The position numbers and the translations under genes are program-made. DNA of 64,000 nt from Microbulbifer taiwanensis. Lineage in GTDB: Bacteria; Pseudomonadota; Gammaproteobacteria; Pseudomonadales; Cellvibrionaceae. The notes beneath the pieces were generated by a model. It searched no databases. It was not told where the DNA came from and saw only the letters and a list, made by a program, of their open reading frames with translations. Below are positions 43,407-51,258 of the stretch, piece by piece (within the stretch, counting starts at the first letter, position 1; each line of letters begins with the position of its first letter). The stretch spans positions 1-64,000 of the forward strand of contig NZ_JACZFR010000030.1 in the NCBI RefSeq assembly GCF_014904815.1. Reading direction: 5' to 3'.

Positions 43407-45385
43407 TTCTCGTTCACTTCCGCCTCGAGCACCTGGACCGGCGAGCCCTCTTCACCCTCGTCATAGCTGCCGGTGGGCGGCAGCAGGTCCGGTAATACGT
43501 CGCCACGGTGCCAGTCCCAAATCAGGCTGGTTCTGTCTTTCAGGTAAATCTGCTTGGACTGCAGGTCCAGGTAGCGCTTGCGGGTCTCCTCGTAGCCGGC
43601 GACCTGGGTACTGAGGATTTTCGGGCGCAGGAAGACCATCAGGTTGGTCTTGTCGACAGCTTTGCTGGAGTTGCGGAATAGGCGCCCGATACCCGGAATG
43701 TCCCCGAGCAGTGGCACCTTGGAAACCGACTCCACCACCTTGTCCTCGATCAGGCCGCCGAGCACCAGTATGGCGCCGTCGTCGATCAACACCTTGGTGC
43801 GGATCTCGCGCTTGCTGGTCACGATATCCGCCGCGCCCTCGGTAAAGGGCAGCACGTTCTCCACCTTCTGTTCAATTTCCAGGGTGACCGAATTGTTGTT
43901 GTTCACTCGCGGGGTCACCTTGAGCTCGGTGCCCACATCCTCGCGCTGGATGGTGGTAAACGGATCGTTATTGCTGCCGGACAGCAGCTGTTCACCGGTG
44001 ATGAAGGGCACATTCTGGCCCACCAGTATCTCCGCCTCCTCGTTGTCCAGTGCGATGACCGTGGGCGTGGAGAGGATATTGGCGTTGCTCTCGGAAGCGA
44101 CCGCGTTGATGGCCGCGCGGATATCGGTACCGCTCAGGTAGCCCAGGTGCAGGGCACCGGCGCCGGTCAGGCTGGTCAGCGGCAGCGAGAAGGGGTTCAG
44201 GGTATCGGTCACCAGGTTGCCGTCTTCATCGATGCGACTGGTGGCGGCCCGGTTGTCCCAGCCGACCACTACATCTTCGTTGGCGCCGGCGATCCAGCTG
44301 ATACCCAGATCGTTGCCGGTACCCTCGGTAACCTCGACGATAATCGCCTCGATCAGTACCTGGGCGCGGCGCACGTCCAGTTTGGCGATCACTTCCTTCA
44401 TGGTCTGCAGCAGCGACGGCGGCGCCGTCAGCACCAGGGAGTTGAGGGCCTCATTGACCTGGATACTGACCTCGACATTGGCCACCTGCTGGTCCTTCTC
44501 GGTCTTCTGGATGCTGCCACTCATGCCCTCGAGAATCGGCTTCAGGTCGGCGGCATTGGCGTACTGCACATAGATCACCGCGGTGTTGCCCTCGCCGGAG
44601 AGCGGCTGGTCCAGGCGGCGGATCACATTTTTCAGCTGTTGGCGGGTCACCGGATCGCCGGTCAGCAGCACGCTGTTGGAGCGCTCGTCCACGGCGATAC
44701 GCAGTGGCTGCACCTCGCTCCCGGGGGTGCCGCCCTTACCGCCGGACTGGAGCAACTCACTCAGTACCTGCTTCACCTCCTTGGCAGAGGCGAACTGCAG
44801 CGGCACCAGCTCGATCTCAATGGCGCCGGCCCGGTCCAGTTGCTTTACCAGGCGCACTATCTGATCGATGTTCGCCGCACGATCGGCGATGATCAGCGTA
44901 TTGGTATCCGCGTAGGCGGCCAGGTGGCCGGTCTGGGGGATCAGTGGGCGCAGCATCGCGATCAGCTGCGCGGCGGAAATATTCTCCACCCGCACGGTGC
45001 GCACCACCAGGGACTCCGCCGGCGCGCGGGTCTGCTCGTCGGCCACCGGAATCGCCTGCTGCTTGGCCAGGGCGTCGGGCACCACCTTCCAGGTGCCGCC
45101 CTGCTCCACCAGGCTGAAGCCGTTGACCTGCAGCACTGACATAAAGACGTCGAAGGCCTCATCGTGGGTCATGGGGTCACCGGCAACCACCGTGACCTTC
45201 CCCTTCACATTCGGGTGCACAATGATGTTCTTGCCGGTGAAATCGGCCGCCCAGTTGATCAGGTCGCGGATATCGGCGTTATCGAGAGACAGAGTGACCC
45301 TTTCCGGGGCCTGAGCCAGTACTGCAGTCGAAATCAACAATCCCAGTCCGGCAGCGAGCAGCCACCGATAAAACATCCTCATCAT
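43403..45385 (-). CDS. gspD: Type II secretion secretin GspD
   Basis: The 660-residue outer-membrane secretin has a signal peptide (GLLISTAVLAQA) and the N0 domain (VTLSLDNADIRDLINWAADFTGKNIIVHPNVKGKVTVVA). Three N1-N3 KH-like repeats follow, including VPLQFASAKEVKQVLSEL and VIYVQYANAADLKPILEGM. The C-terminal secretin barrel includes VGQNVPFITGEQL and VPLLGDIPGIGRLFRN. A C-terminal S-domain follows for pilotin or lipid-independent targeting. Several Met codons (45385, 45382, 45376) are possible starts. Confidence 0.95.
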   Translation of the reverse strand: MMRMFYRWLLAAGLGLLISTAVLAQAPERVTLSLDNADIRDLINWAADFTGKNIIVHPNVKGKVTVVAGDPMTHDEAFDVFMSVLQVNGFSLVEQGGTWKVVPDALAKQQAIPVADEQTRAPAESLVVRTVRVENISAAQLIAMLRPLIPQTGHLAAYADTNTLIIADRAANIDQIVRLVKQLDRAGAIEIELVPLQFASAKEVKQVLSELLQSGGKGGTPGSEVQPLRIAVDERSNSVLLTGDPVTRQQLKNVIRRLDQPLSGEGNTAVIYVQYANAADLKPILEGMSGSIQKTEKDQQVANVEVSIQVNEALNSLVLTAPPSLLQTMKEVIAKLDVRRAQVLIEAIIVEVTEGTGNDLGISWIAGANEDVVVGWDNRAATSRIDEDGNLVTDTLNPFSLPLTSLTGAGALHLGYLSGTDIRAAINAVASESNANILSTPTVIALDNEEAEILVGQNVPFITGEQLLSGSNNDPFTTIQREDVGTELKVTPRVNNNNSVTLEIEQKVENVLPFTEGAADIVTSKREIRTKVLIDDGAILVLGGLIEDKVVESVSKVPLLGDIPGIGRLFRNSSKAVDKTNLMVFLRPKILSTQVAGYEETRKRYLDLQSKQIYLKDRTSLIWDWHRGDVLPDLLPPTGSYDEGEEGSPVQVLEAEVNEK

Positions 45386-45455
45386 TATTTGTCTGGCTCT
45401 TTTAATTTTGTGACAGTTAAGAAATGGTCTTGGCAATAGTTAATAGTTATCGTGA

Positions 45456-46139
45456 TCAGTTGCGGCGCTCGGCGCGACGCTCGCGGGCGAGGTTGCGCAA
45501 TTCCTCCAGGCGCTCGCGAATCGACTGCTGCTTCTCCGAGCGGGATGCACTGCTGGCAGCGCTGATCTCCGCCGCCTGGCGGGCGTAATTGGTGTACTTG
45601 CGCAGTGGAACGCTGGGGCGCCCATCTTCGTCCGGATAGGTCAGTTTTTCCATCTTTCCGTTCCGGCGTAGAACTATATGATCCACAGCGACCGAGTAGA
45701 GTTCCGCTCCCCCGGGCAGGGTATCTCCGACATAGAGGCGCTGCGCCGGCTTGCCCTTCTCCGCCACCAGGGCGCTGGCCTTGTCCTTGGCACTGTTGTC
45801 GAGCACACCGGACAACACCAGATTCAGCTGGGTAATCGGGATATTGGCGAGATCCACCTCGGGTTCTTTTTCCGTCTTGACCGGCGCCTTGCCGAAGAAA
45901 GGGGTGTTGGGCAGGGAGGCAGCCCGCTGGGGTCGGACGCCAGCCCCACTGCGATCAGCCAGCAGCGACTCTTCCCCATCAGAGGGAATCAGCAGTGCTC
46001 CGTAGGCCAGCAGGTTAATAAACAACCAGCCAGCAATCACGCCAATGGATGCCAGGGCGCTGCGCGGCAAGGGCTTGCGCGACTCGCGCGGTGCAAATCT
46101 GGCACCGATGGATCCAACGGCTCGCTTTACTGCGGACAT
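45456..46139 (-). CDS. gspC: Type II secretion protein GspC (short form without PDZ)
   Basis: The 227-residue protein has a cytoplasmic start, one membrane helix (about 30-50, SALASIGVIAGWLFINLLAYGALLI), a flexible linker and the homology-region domain (about 90-165, ITQLNLVLSGVLDNSAKDKASALVAEKGKPAQRLYVGDTLPGGAELYSVAVDHIVLRRNGKMEKL). The usual C-terminal PDZ is missing; a charged predicted coiled coil (SRSEKQQSIRERLEELRNLARERRAERRN) takes its place. It connects the inner platform to secretin N0. It is the first gene of the operon. The start is ATG 46139 with AGG upstream. Confidence 0.88.
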   Translation of the reverse strand: MSAVKRAVGSIGARFAPRESRKPLPRSALASIGVIAGWLFINLLAYGALLIPSDGEESLLADRSGAGVRPQRAASLPNTPFFGKAPVKTEKEPEVDLANIPITQLNLVLSGVLDNSAKDKASALVAEKGKPAQRLYVGDTLPGGAELYSVAVDHIVLRRNGKMEKLTYPDEDGRPSVPLRKYTNYARQAAEISAASSASRSEKQQSIRERLEELRNLARERRAERRN

Positions 46140-46305
46140 GTACAAACCTGTATATCAGTTCAACGATTGACTGAATTTATCAATTATTGACGCCTATTCT
46201 CTTTCCTCACCTCGGGAAAGGCAATCTTCCCCTTGTGATGAATTGTACCGCACAATATTTGGCCACTCCGGCTGACTCAGGCAAAAAGCCGCCGATCCAT
46301 AAAAG

Positions 46306-46330
46306 AAAGGGCGGCTCAACGCCGCCCTTT
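46306..46330 (-). terminator. Terminator between etfA and gspC
   Basis: A perfect 10-bp stem (AAAGGGCGGC/GCCGCCCTTT) with loop TCAAC. On the minus strand it is followed by TTTCTTTT, so it ends the etfBA message before the gsp operon begins. Confidence 0.88.
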
Positions 46331-46359
46331 CCAATATTGATCAGTATATTAATCAATAA

Positions 46360-47289
46360 TTACAACTTTGTTTCAAGCTCTGGCACCGCATCGAAAAGGT
46401 CCGCCACCAGGCCGTAGTCGGCCACCGAAAAGATCGGCGCCTCTTCATCCTTGTTGATTGCCACAATCACCTTGGAATCCTTCATTCCCGCCAGGTGCTG
46501 GATGGCACCGGAGATACCCACGGCAATATAGAGGTCCGGCGCGACAATCTTGCCGGTCTGGCCCACCTGCATGTCGTTGGGCACGAAGCCGGCGTCCACC
46601 GCGGCGCGGGAGGCGCCCACAGCGGCACCCAGTTTGTCCGCCAGCTTGTACAGCAGCTCGAAGTTGTCACCGTTCTGCATACCGCGACCACCGGAGATCA
46701 CCACCTTGGCAGCGGTCAGTTCCGGGCGGTCGGACTTGGCCAGCTCTTCGCCGACAAAAGAGGAAACACCGGCATCGTCGGCGATATCCACAGCATCCAC
46801 CGCAGCGCTGCCGCCTTCCGCAGCCACGGCGTCAAAGGCGGTGGTACGCACGGTGACAACCTTGATGGTATCGGAGCTCTGCACCGTCGCGATCACGTTG
46901 CCGGCATAGATGGGGCGCTTGAAGGTATCGGCGCCTTCGACAGCAATGATGTCGGAGATCGGCTGCACGTCCAGCAACGCAGCGGCGCGCGGCAGCATGT
47001 TCTTGCCGGTGGTGGTGGCCGGTGCCAGGATATGGCTGTAGTCCTTGCCCAGGTCCGCGACCAGCTTGGCCACATTCTCCGCCAGCTGATGCTCGTAAGC
47101 GGCGTTGTCCGCCACCAACACCTTGGCCACGCCGTCGATCTTGGCGGCGGCTTCGCCCGCCGCTCCACAAGCGGCGCCGGCTACCAGTACATGGATATCA
47201 CCACCGATGGCCTTGGCCGCAGCGACGGTATTGAGCGTGGCGCCCTTGATTTCGGCGTTGTCGTGTTCCGCAATAACCAGAATGCTCAT
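46360..47289 (-). CDS. etfA: Electron transfer flavoprotein alpha subunit
   Basis: The 309-residue FAD-binding subunit has an N-terminal domain with [23 protein letters not shown] and the C-terminal FAD-binding domain with [73 protein letters not shown] and [23 protein letters not shown]. It accepts electrons from acyl-CoA and other dehydrogenases. It overlaps etfB by one base. Confidence 0.97.
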   Translation of the reverse strand: MSILVIAEHDNAEIKGATLNTVAAAKAIGGDIHVLVAGAACGAAGEAAAKIDGVAKVLVADNAAYEHQLAENVAKLVADLGKDYSHILAPATTTGKNMLPRAAALLDVQPISDIIAVEGADTFKRPIYAGNVIATVQSSDTIKVVTVRTTAFDAVAAEGGSAAVDAVDIADDAGVSSFVGEELAKSDRPELTAAKVVISGGRGMQNGDNFELLYKLADKLGAAVGASRAAVDAGFVPNDMQVGQTGKIVAPDLYIAVGISGAIQHLAGMKDSKVIVAINKDEEAPIFSVADYGLVADLFDAVPELETKL

Positions 47290-48038
47290 CAGATTACCTT
47301 CGCCTCGTTCTTCAGTTTCTCTACCAGTTCCGCTACATCAGCAACCTTCACGCCCGCCTGGCGCTCGGCCGGCGGCTCGACTTTCAGGGTCTTGGTGCGC
47401 GGGGCAATGTCTACACCCAGCTCATCGGGGCTGGTGGTGTCCAGCGGCTTCTTCTTCGCCTTCATGATGTTCGGCAGCGAGGCGTAGCGCGGCTCGTTCA
47501 GGCGCAGGTCGGTGGTCACGATAGCCGGCAGTTTCAGCTCTACGGTCTGCAGGCCGCCGTCGATCTCGCGGGTCACTTTGACGGACTCGCCTTCCACGAC
47601 CACTTCAGAGGCGAAGGTGCCCTGCCCCATACCGGTCAGCGCGCCCAGCATCTGGCCGGTCTGGTTGTTGTCGCCGTCGATGGACTGCTTGCCCATGATG
47701 ACCATCTGCGGCTCTTCCTTGTCCACGATCGCCTTCAGGCACTTGGCCACCGCCAAGGGCTGCAGCTCGGCATCGGTCTCGACCAGGATGCCGCGGTCGG
47801 CGCCCAGCGCCAGCGCGGTGCGGATCTGTTCCTGGCACTGCTTGGGTCCCATGGAAACGGCGACTATCTCGCTGACAACGCCTTTCTCCTTCAAGCGTAC
47901 CGCCTCTTCCACGGCAATTTCGCAGAAGGGGTTGATAGACATTTTTACGTTTGCGGTATCTACGTCAGTGCCATCCGCCTTGGGGCGAACCTTGACGTTG
48001 AAGTCCACAACGCGTTTCACAGCTACAAGAACTTTCAT
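47289..48038 (-). CDS. etfB: Electron transfer flavoprotein beta subunit
   Basis: The 249-residue subunit binds AMP and docks on dehydrogenases. Family markers are [64 protein letters not shown] and the AMP loop [22 protein letters not shown]. It leads the etfBA operon. A PsrA-type box lies 77 bp upstream of its start. Confidence 0.97.
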   Translation of the reverse strand: MKVLVAVKRVVDFNVKVRPKADGTDVDTANVKMSINPFCEIAVEEAVRLKEKGVVSEIVAVSMGPKQCQEQIRTALALGADRGILVETDAELQPLAVAKCLKAIVDKEEPQMVIMGKQSIDGDNNQTGQMLGALTGMGQGTFASEVVVEGESVKVTREIDGGLQTVELKLPAIVTTDLRLNEPRYASLPNIMKAKKKPLDTTSPDELGVDIAPRTKTLKVEPPAERQAGVKVADVAELVEKLKNEAKVI

Positions 48039-48114
48039 GGAAATCCCGTCTTAAATAAGCTTTTTGGGAGCCGCGACTGACTGTTCACAATCGCGAATGA
48101 ATACGGTCTTCTGG

Positions 48115-48130
48115 TCAAACAAGTGTTTGA
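48115..48130. promoter_or_regulatory. PsrA-type operator upstream of etfBA
   Basis: TCAAAC-AAGT-GTTTGA is an inverted repeat that fits the Pseudomonas PsrA motif (G/C)AAAC-N2-4-GTTT(G/C). PsrA is a TetR-family repressor relieved by long-chain acyl-CoA, and etf genes are logical targets in fatty-acid oxidation. Confidence 0.65.
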
Positions 48131-48378
48131 ACGGCGTGTATGTTGGCCCTTCTATAGCGCAAAATCAATAGCCAAATGGACGAGCCGACTGCCATTCAGC
48201 AGATCTATTTCCAGCTATAAAAATCACCCATTCGGGGCTTCTAAGCCATTGAAATACAGCGTATTTGCCACGGCAAATGAATAGTCCTGCAATTGGTAGG
48301 GCTGAATAAAGGTCTATATAATCCGCTGCCAATGCTAAACGCCAAGACTGAGACAGAATAAACGATAGTCGATGCGAA

Positions 48379-48538
48379 GGTCCTGCTGCCGGGGCCATTC
48401 GCGGGACCCTATGAGGCATGGATGCCGATTAGAGCCTACATGGATGGCCGGTTTTTGCTCCTGCAAAACCGGCATTTCCGCCATCCGTGGCGGTCATATT
48501 CACAGCGTGTCCCGCGAATGGCCCCCGGCAGCAGGACC
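48379..48538. repeat. 160-bp element with 30-bp terminal inverted repeats
   Basis: The left arm (48379-48407) starts GGTCCTGCTGCCGGGGCC and the right arm (48509-48538) ends GGCAGCAGGACC. The arms are complementary over 29-30 bp with one extra G in the right arm. The centre carries two hairpins, CCGGTTTTTGC-TCCT-GCAAAACCGG and CCGCCA-TCCG-TGGCGG. It has the size and form of a MITE or a large structured intergenic repeat. Confidence 0.8.
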
Positions 48539-48613
48539 GCCCGGATACCCGAACAGAGCATGTCGGGACTCACAGAAGCAGAATAACCAGATCAACCAGC
48601 TGAGGAGAGCGCC

Positions 48614-50251
48614 GTGGAACGCGAATCAATGGAATACGACGTAGTGATCGTGGGTGCCGGCCCCGCCGGCCTGGCAGCGGCCTGCCGTATTCGCCAGCTC
48701 AATGAAGATATCTCCGTGTGTGTGGTGGAGAAAGGGTCCGAAGTTGGCGCCCATATCCTCTCCGGTGCGGTATTCGAGCCCACCGCCCTGAACGAACTCT
48801 TCCCGGACTGGAAGGACCGCGGCGCGCCCCTCAACACCCAGGTCAAAGGCGACGACATCTATGTGATGGGCAGCGCCGAGAAGGCCATCAAGGTGCCCAA
48901 CCTCTTTGTGCCCAGCACCATGCACAACGAAGGCAACTACATCGTCAGTATGGGCAACCTGTGCCGCTGGCTGGCCGAACAGGCCGAGAACCTGGGGGTC
49001 GAGATATTCCCCGGCTTCGCCGCCGCCGAAGTGCTCTACAACGAAGACGGCTCCGTCAGAGGTATCGCCACCGGCGACATGGGCGTGGGCATGAACGGCG
49101 AACACAAAGACTCCTATATGCCCGGCATGGAGCTGCACGCCAAATACACCCTCTTCGCCGAGGGCTGCCGCGGCCACCTGGGCAAACAGCTGATCGAGCG
49201 CTTCAAGCTCGACGAGGGCACTGATCCCCAGCACTACGGCATCGGCATCAAGGAAATCTGGAAGGTCAGCGACGACAAACACCAGCAGGGCCTGGTAGTA
49301 CACACGGCCGGCTGGCCCCTGGACGAGAGCGGTTCCCACGGCGGCGGCTTCCTCTACCACCTGGAAGACAACCAAGTGGTGGTCGGCCTGATCACCGACC
49401 TGGCCTATAGCAACCCCCACCTCAGCCCGTTTGACGAGTTCCAGCGCTACAAGCACCACCCGGTGATCAAGCAGTACCTGGAGGGCGGCCAGCGCGTCGC
49501 CTACGGCGCCCGCGCCATCGTCAAGGGCGGCCTGCAATCCCTGCCGAAGATGACTTTCCCCGGCGGCCTGCTGATCGGCGACAACGCCGGCACCCTCAAC
49601 TTCGCCAAGATCAAGGGCAACCACACCGCGATGAAGTCCGGCATGCTGGCCGCCGAGAGCATCGCCGAGGCCCTGAAGGCCGAGCGCGCCAACGACGAGC
49701 TGACCGAGTACAGCGCCAAGTACCGCGACAGCTGGGCCTGGAAGGAACTGCACAAACAGCGCAACTTCGGCCCGGCCCAGCACAAGTGGGGCAATATCCT
49801 CGGCTCCGCCTACGCCTTTATCGACATCAACATCTTCCAGGGCAAGCTGCCCTGGACACTGCGCGATACCAAGGCCGACCACGCCCAGCTGAAGCCGGCG
49901 GCGGACTGCAAGAAGATCGACTATCCGAAGCCGGATGGTGTGCTCAGCTTCGACAAGCTGTCCTCGGTGTTCATCTCCAACACCAACCACGAGGAAGACC
50001 AGCCCTGTCACCTGACCCTGAAGGACGACGAAATTCCGCTGAACCACAACCTGCCCATTTACGACGAACCGGCACAGCGCTACTGCCCGGCGGCGGTTTA
50101 CGAGGTAGTGGAGGAAGCGGGCAAACTGCGCTTCCAGATCAACGCGCAGAACTGCGTCCACTGCAAGACCTGCGATATCAAGGACCCGACCCAGAATATC
50201 GTCTGGGTGGCGCCGGAAGGTGGCGGCGGACCCAACTACCCGAATATGTAA
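48614..50251 (+). CDS. Electron transfer flavoprotein-ubiquinone oxidoreductase
   Basis: The 545-residue membrane-associated enzyme passes electrons from ETF to ubiquinone. It has the FAD motif VIVGAGPAGLAAACR, the conserved SGAVFEPTALNELFPDWKDRGAPL, the quinone-site region GGLLIGDNAGTLNFAKIKGNHTAMKSGMLAAE and the C-terminal 4Fe-4S cluster (YCPAAVYE, then NCVHCKTCDIKDPTQNI). The start is GTG 48614, with GAGGAGA upstream; the ATG at 48629 lacks one. It is divergent from etfBA, its electron donor. Confidence 0.96.
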   Translation: MERESMEYDVVIVGAGPAGLAAACRIRQLNEDISVCVVEKGSEVGAHILSGAVFEPTALNELFPDWKDRGAPLNTQVKGDDIYVMGSAEKAIKVPNLFVPSTMHNEGNYIVSMGNLCRWLAEQAENLGVEIFPGFAAAEVLYNEDGSVRGIATGDMGVGMNGEHKDSYMPGMELHAKYTLFAEGCRGHLGKQLIERFKLDEGTDPQHYGIGIKEIWKVSDDKHQQGLVVHTAGWPLDESGSHGGGFLYHLEDNQVVVGLITDLAYSNPHLSPFDEFQRYKHHPVIKQYLEGGQRVAYGARAIVKGGLQSLPKMTFPGGLLIGDNAGTLNFAKIKGNHTAMKSGMLAAESIAEALKAERANDELTEYSAKYRDSWAWKELHKQRNFGPAQHKWGNILGSAYAFIDINIFQGKLPWTLRDTKADHAQLKPAADCKKIDYPKPDGVLSFDKLSSVFISNTNHEEDQPCHLTLKDDEIPLNHNLPIYDEPAQRYCPAAVYEVVEEAGKLRFQINAQNCVHCKTCDIKDPTQNIVWVAPEGGGGPNYPNM

Positions 50252-50260
50252 CTGCACTTC

Positions 50261-50286
50261 AAGGCGCCCACCGGGCGCCTTTTTTG
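50261..50286 (+). terminator. Terminator after ETF-QO
   Basis: The stem AAGGCGCCC/GGGCGCCTT with loop ACC is followed by a run of T. Confidence 0.9.
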
Positions 50287-50323
50287 TCTGATAGCTTTTT
50301 GCTGTGCCGGCTTTTGGTTGGTG

Positions 50324-50392
50324 TCGTCATACCGGCGCAGGCCGGTATCCAGTTCGGGGGCACCTGGATTCCGGCCTGTGCCGGAATGACGA
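50324..50392. repeat. Two-hairpin BIME-like repeat, copy 2
   Basis: Hairpins ATACCGGC/GCCGGTAT and ATTCCGGC/GCCGGAAT stand back to back, with GTCGTC and GACGAG at the ends. Compared with the copy at 60224, the A/T stem pairs are exchanged between the two hairpins. Confidence 0.85.
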
Positions 50393-50516
50393 GAGTTATC
50401 TGGACAAGCCCTATTCCACTTGGCCAGTTTTTTACCTCATCGCCAGGAACAGAGCTTTGGCCGCCAGCGAGTTCCCAGACTAAGCTTCCTCCGGTCAACA
50501 CAACGAAGGACCGGCC

Positions 50517-51164
50517 ATGAAATCCGCCCTACTCTGTATCGACCTGCAATATCTGGACGCCGCCCGCGGCTGTGGCGTCTTCGCGGACTCCGGATACAGC
50601 GCCTTCGGCAAGGAGGGCCAGGAATACTATTTTGCACGCCTGGAAAAACAGGTGCTGCCCAATGTGCAAAAGCTGCAGGCGCTGTTTCGCGACAAGGGGC
50701 TGGAAGTCATCCATATCCGGGTCATGTCCCAGACCGATGATGGTCGCGACCGCAGCTACTGGCACAGAAAGCTCGACCTTCACTGCCCGCCGGGCTCCAG
50801 GGAGTCGGAGTTTATCGAATCTGTCGCCCCCAAAAGCGGCGATCTGGTCATCAACAAAACCGCCTCAGGACCATTTGGCAACAGCAATATCCACTCCCTG
50901 CTCTCTCGCCTCGGCATTGCGCAACTCTATTGCTGTGGCGTCTTTACCGATGTAGCCGTGGAATCCACCATCCGCGCGGCGGCCGATTTCGGTTACTGCC
51001 CCATGTTGATCGAGGATGCCACCGCTTCGGCCAGCGATATGGTACAGGCAGAGTGCGTCAACCGGCTGGGGGGGCGTTACTGTGAAGTGGTGCGCACGGC
51101 GGAACTGCTGGAGGATCTGGAGCAGCATATTCGCTCGGTGAGAAAGGAAACGGGATACTGGTAA
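50517..51164 (+). CDS. Isochorismatase-fold hydrolase lacking the nucleophilic Cys
   Basis: The 215-residue protein has the isochorismatase/cysteine-hydrolase fold: D9 in ALLCIDLQ, K114 in VINKTASGPFGNSN, and the helix after strand 4, GVFTDVAVESTIRAA. Cysteine hydrolases of this fold carry the nucleophile in T-N-V-C-V-E-S-T; here the site is A147. The Asp and Lys of the triad remain. It may follow isochorismatase-type chemistry, which needs no Cys, or be a binding protein. The ribosome site GAAGGA lies six bases upstream. The gene stands alone between repeats and a terminator. Confidence 0.8.
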   Translation: MKSALLCIDLQYLDAARGCGVFADSGYSAFGKEGQEYYFARLEKQVLPNVQKLQALFRDKGLEVIHIRVMSQTDDGRDRSYWHRKLDLHCPPGSRESEFIESVAPKSGDLVINKTASGPFGNSNIHSLLSRLGIAQLYCCGVFTDVAVESTIRAAADFGYCPMLIEDATASASDMVQAECVNRLGGRYCEVVRTAELLEDLEQHIRSVRKETGYW

Positions 51165-51183
51165 TTTTCTGGCTGCCAATAAA

Positions 51184-51213
51184 AAGCCGGATACTGTGGC
51201 CAGTACCCGGCTT
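51184..51213. terminator. Bidirectional terminator between convergent genes
   Basis: A 13-position stem (AAGCCGG-A-TACTG / CAGTA-C-CCGGCTT, one mismatch) with loop TGGC. An A-run lies before it and T-rich sequence after it, serving both the hydrolase and TonB receptor genes. Confidence 0.8.
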
Positions 51214-51258
51214 CAGTCTTTCCCTGTTGTTTAGAACTTATTGATCCTGCAGTTCTGG

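Larger units (their letters stand above)
48039..48613. other. Long divergent intergenic region of the etf genes
   Basis: This 575-bp gap separates etfB and the ETF-QO gene. It contains a PsrA-type palindrome (48115-48130), an AT-rich stretch (48150-48360) likely to hold the promoters, and a 160-bp element with long terminal inverted repeats (48379-48538). No open frame with coding character was seen. Confidence 0.7.

Noticed and set aside
48626..50257. A 543-codon minus-strand frame opposite the ETF-QO gene
   Set aside because: Mirror of codon bias in a strongly conserved gene; no domain and no ribosome site.
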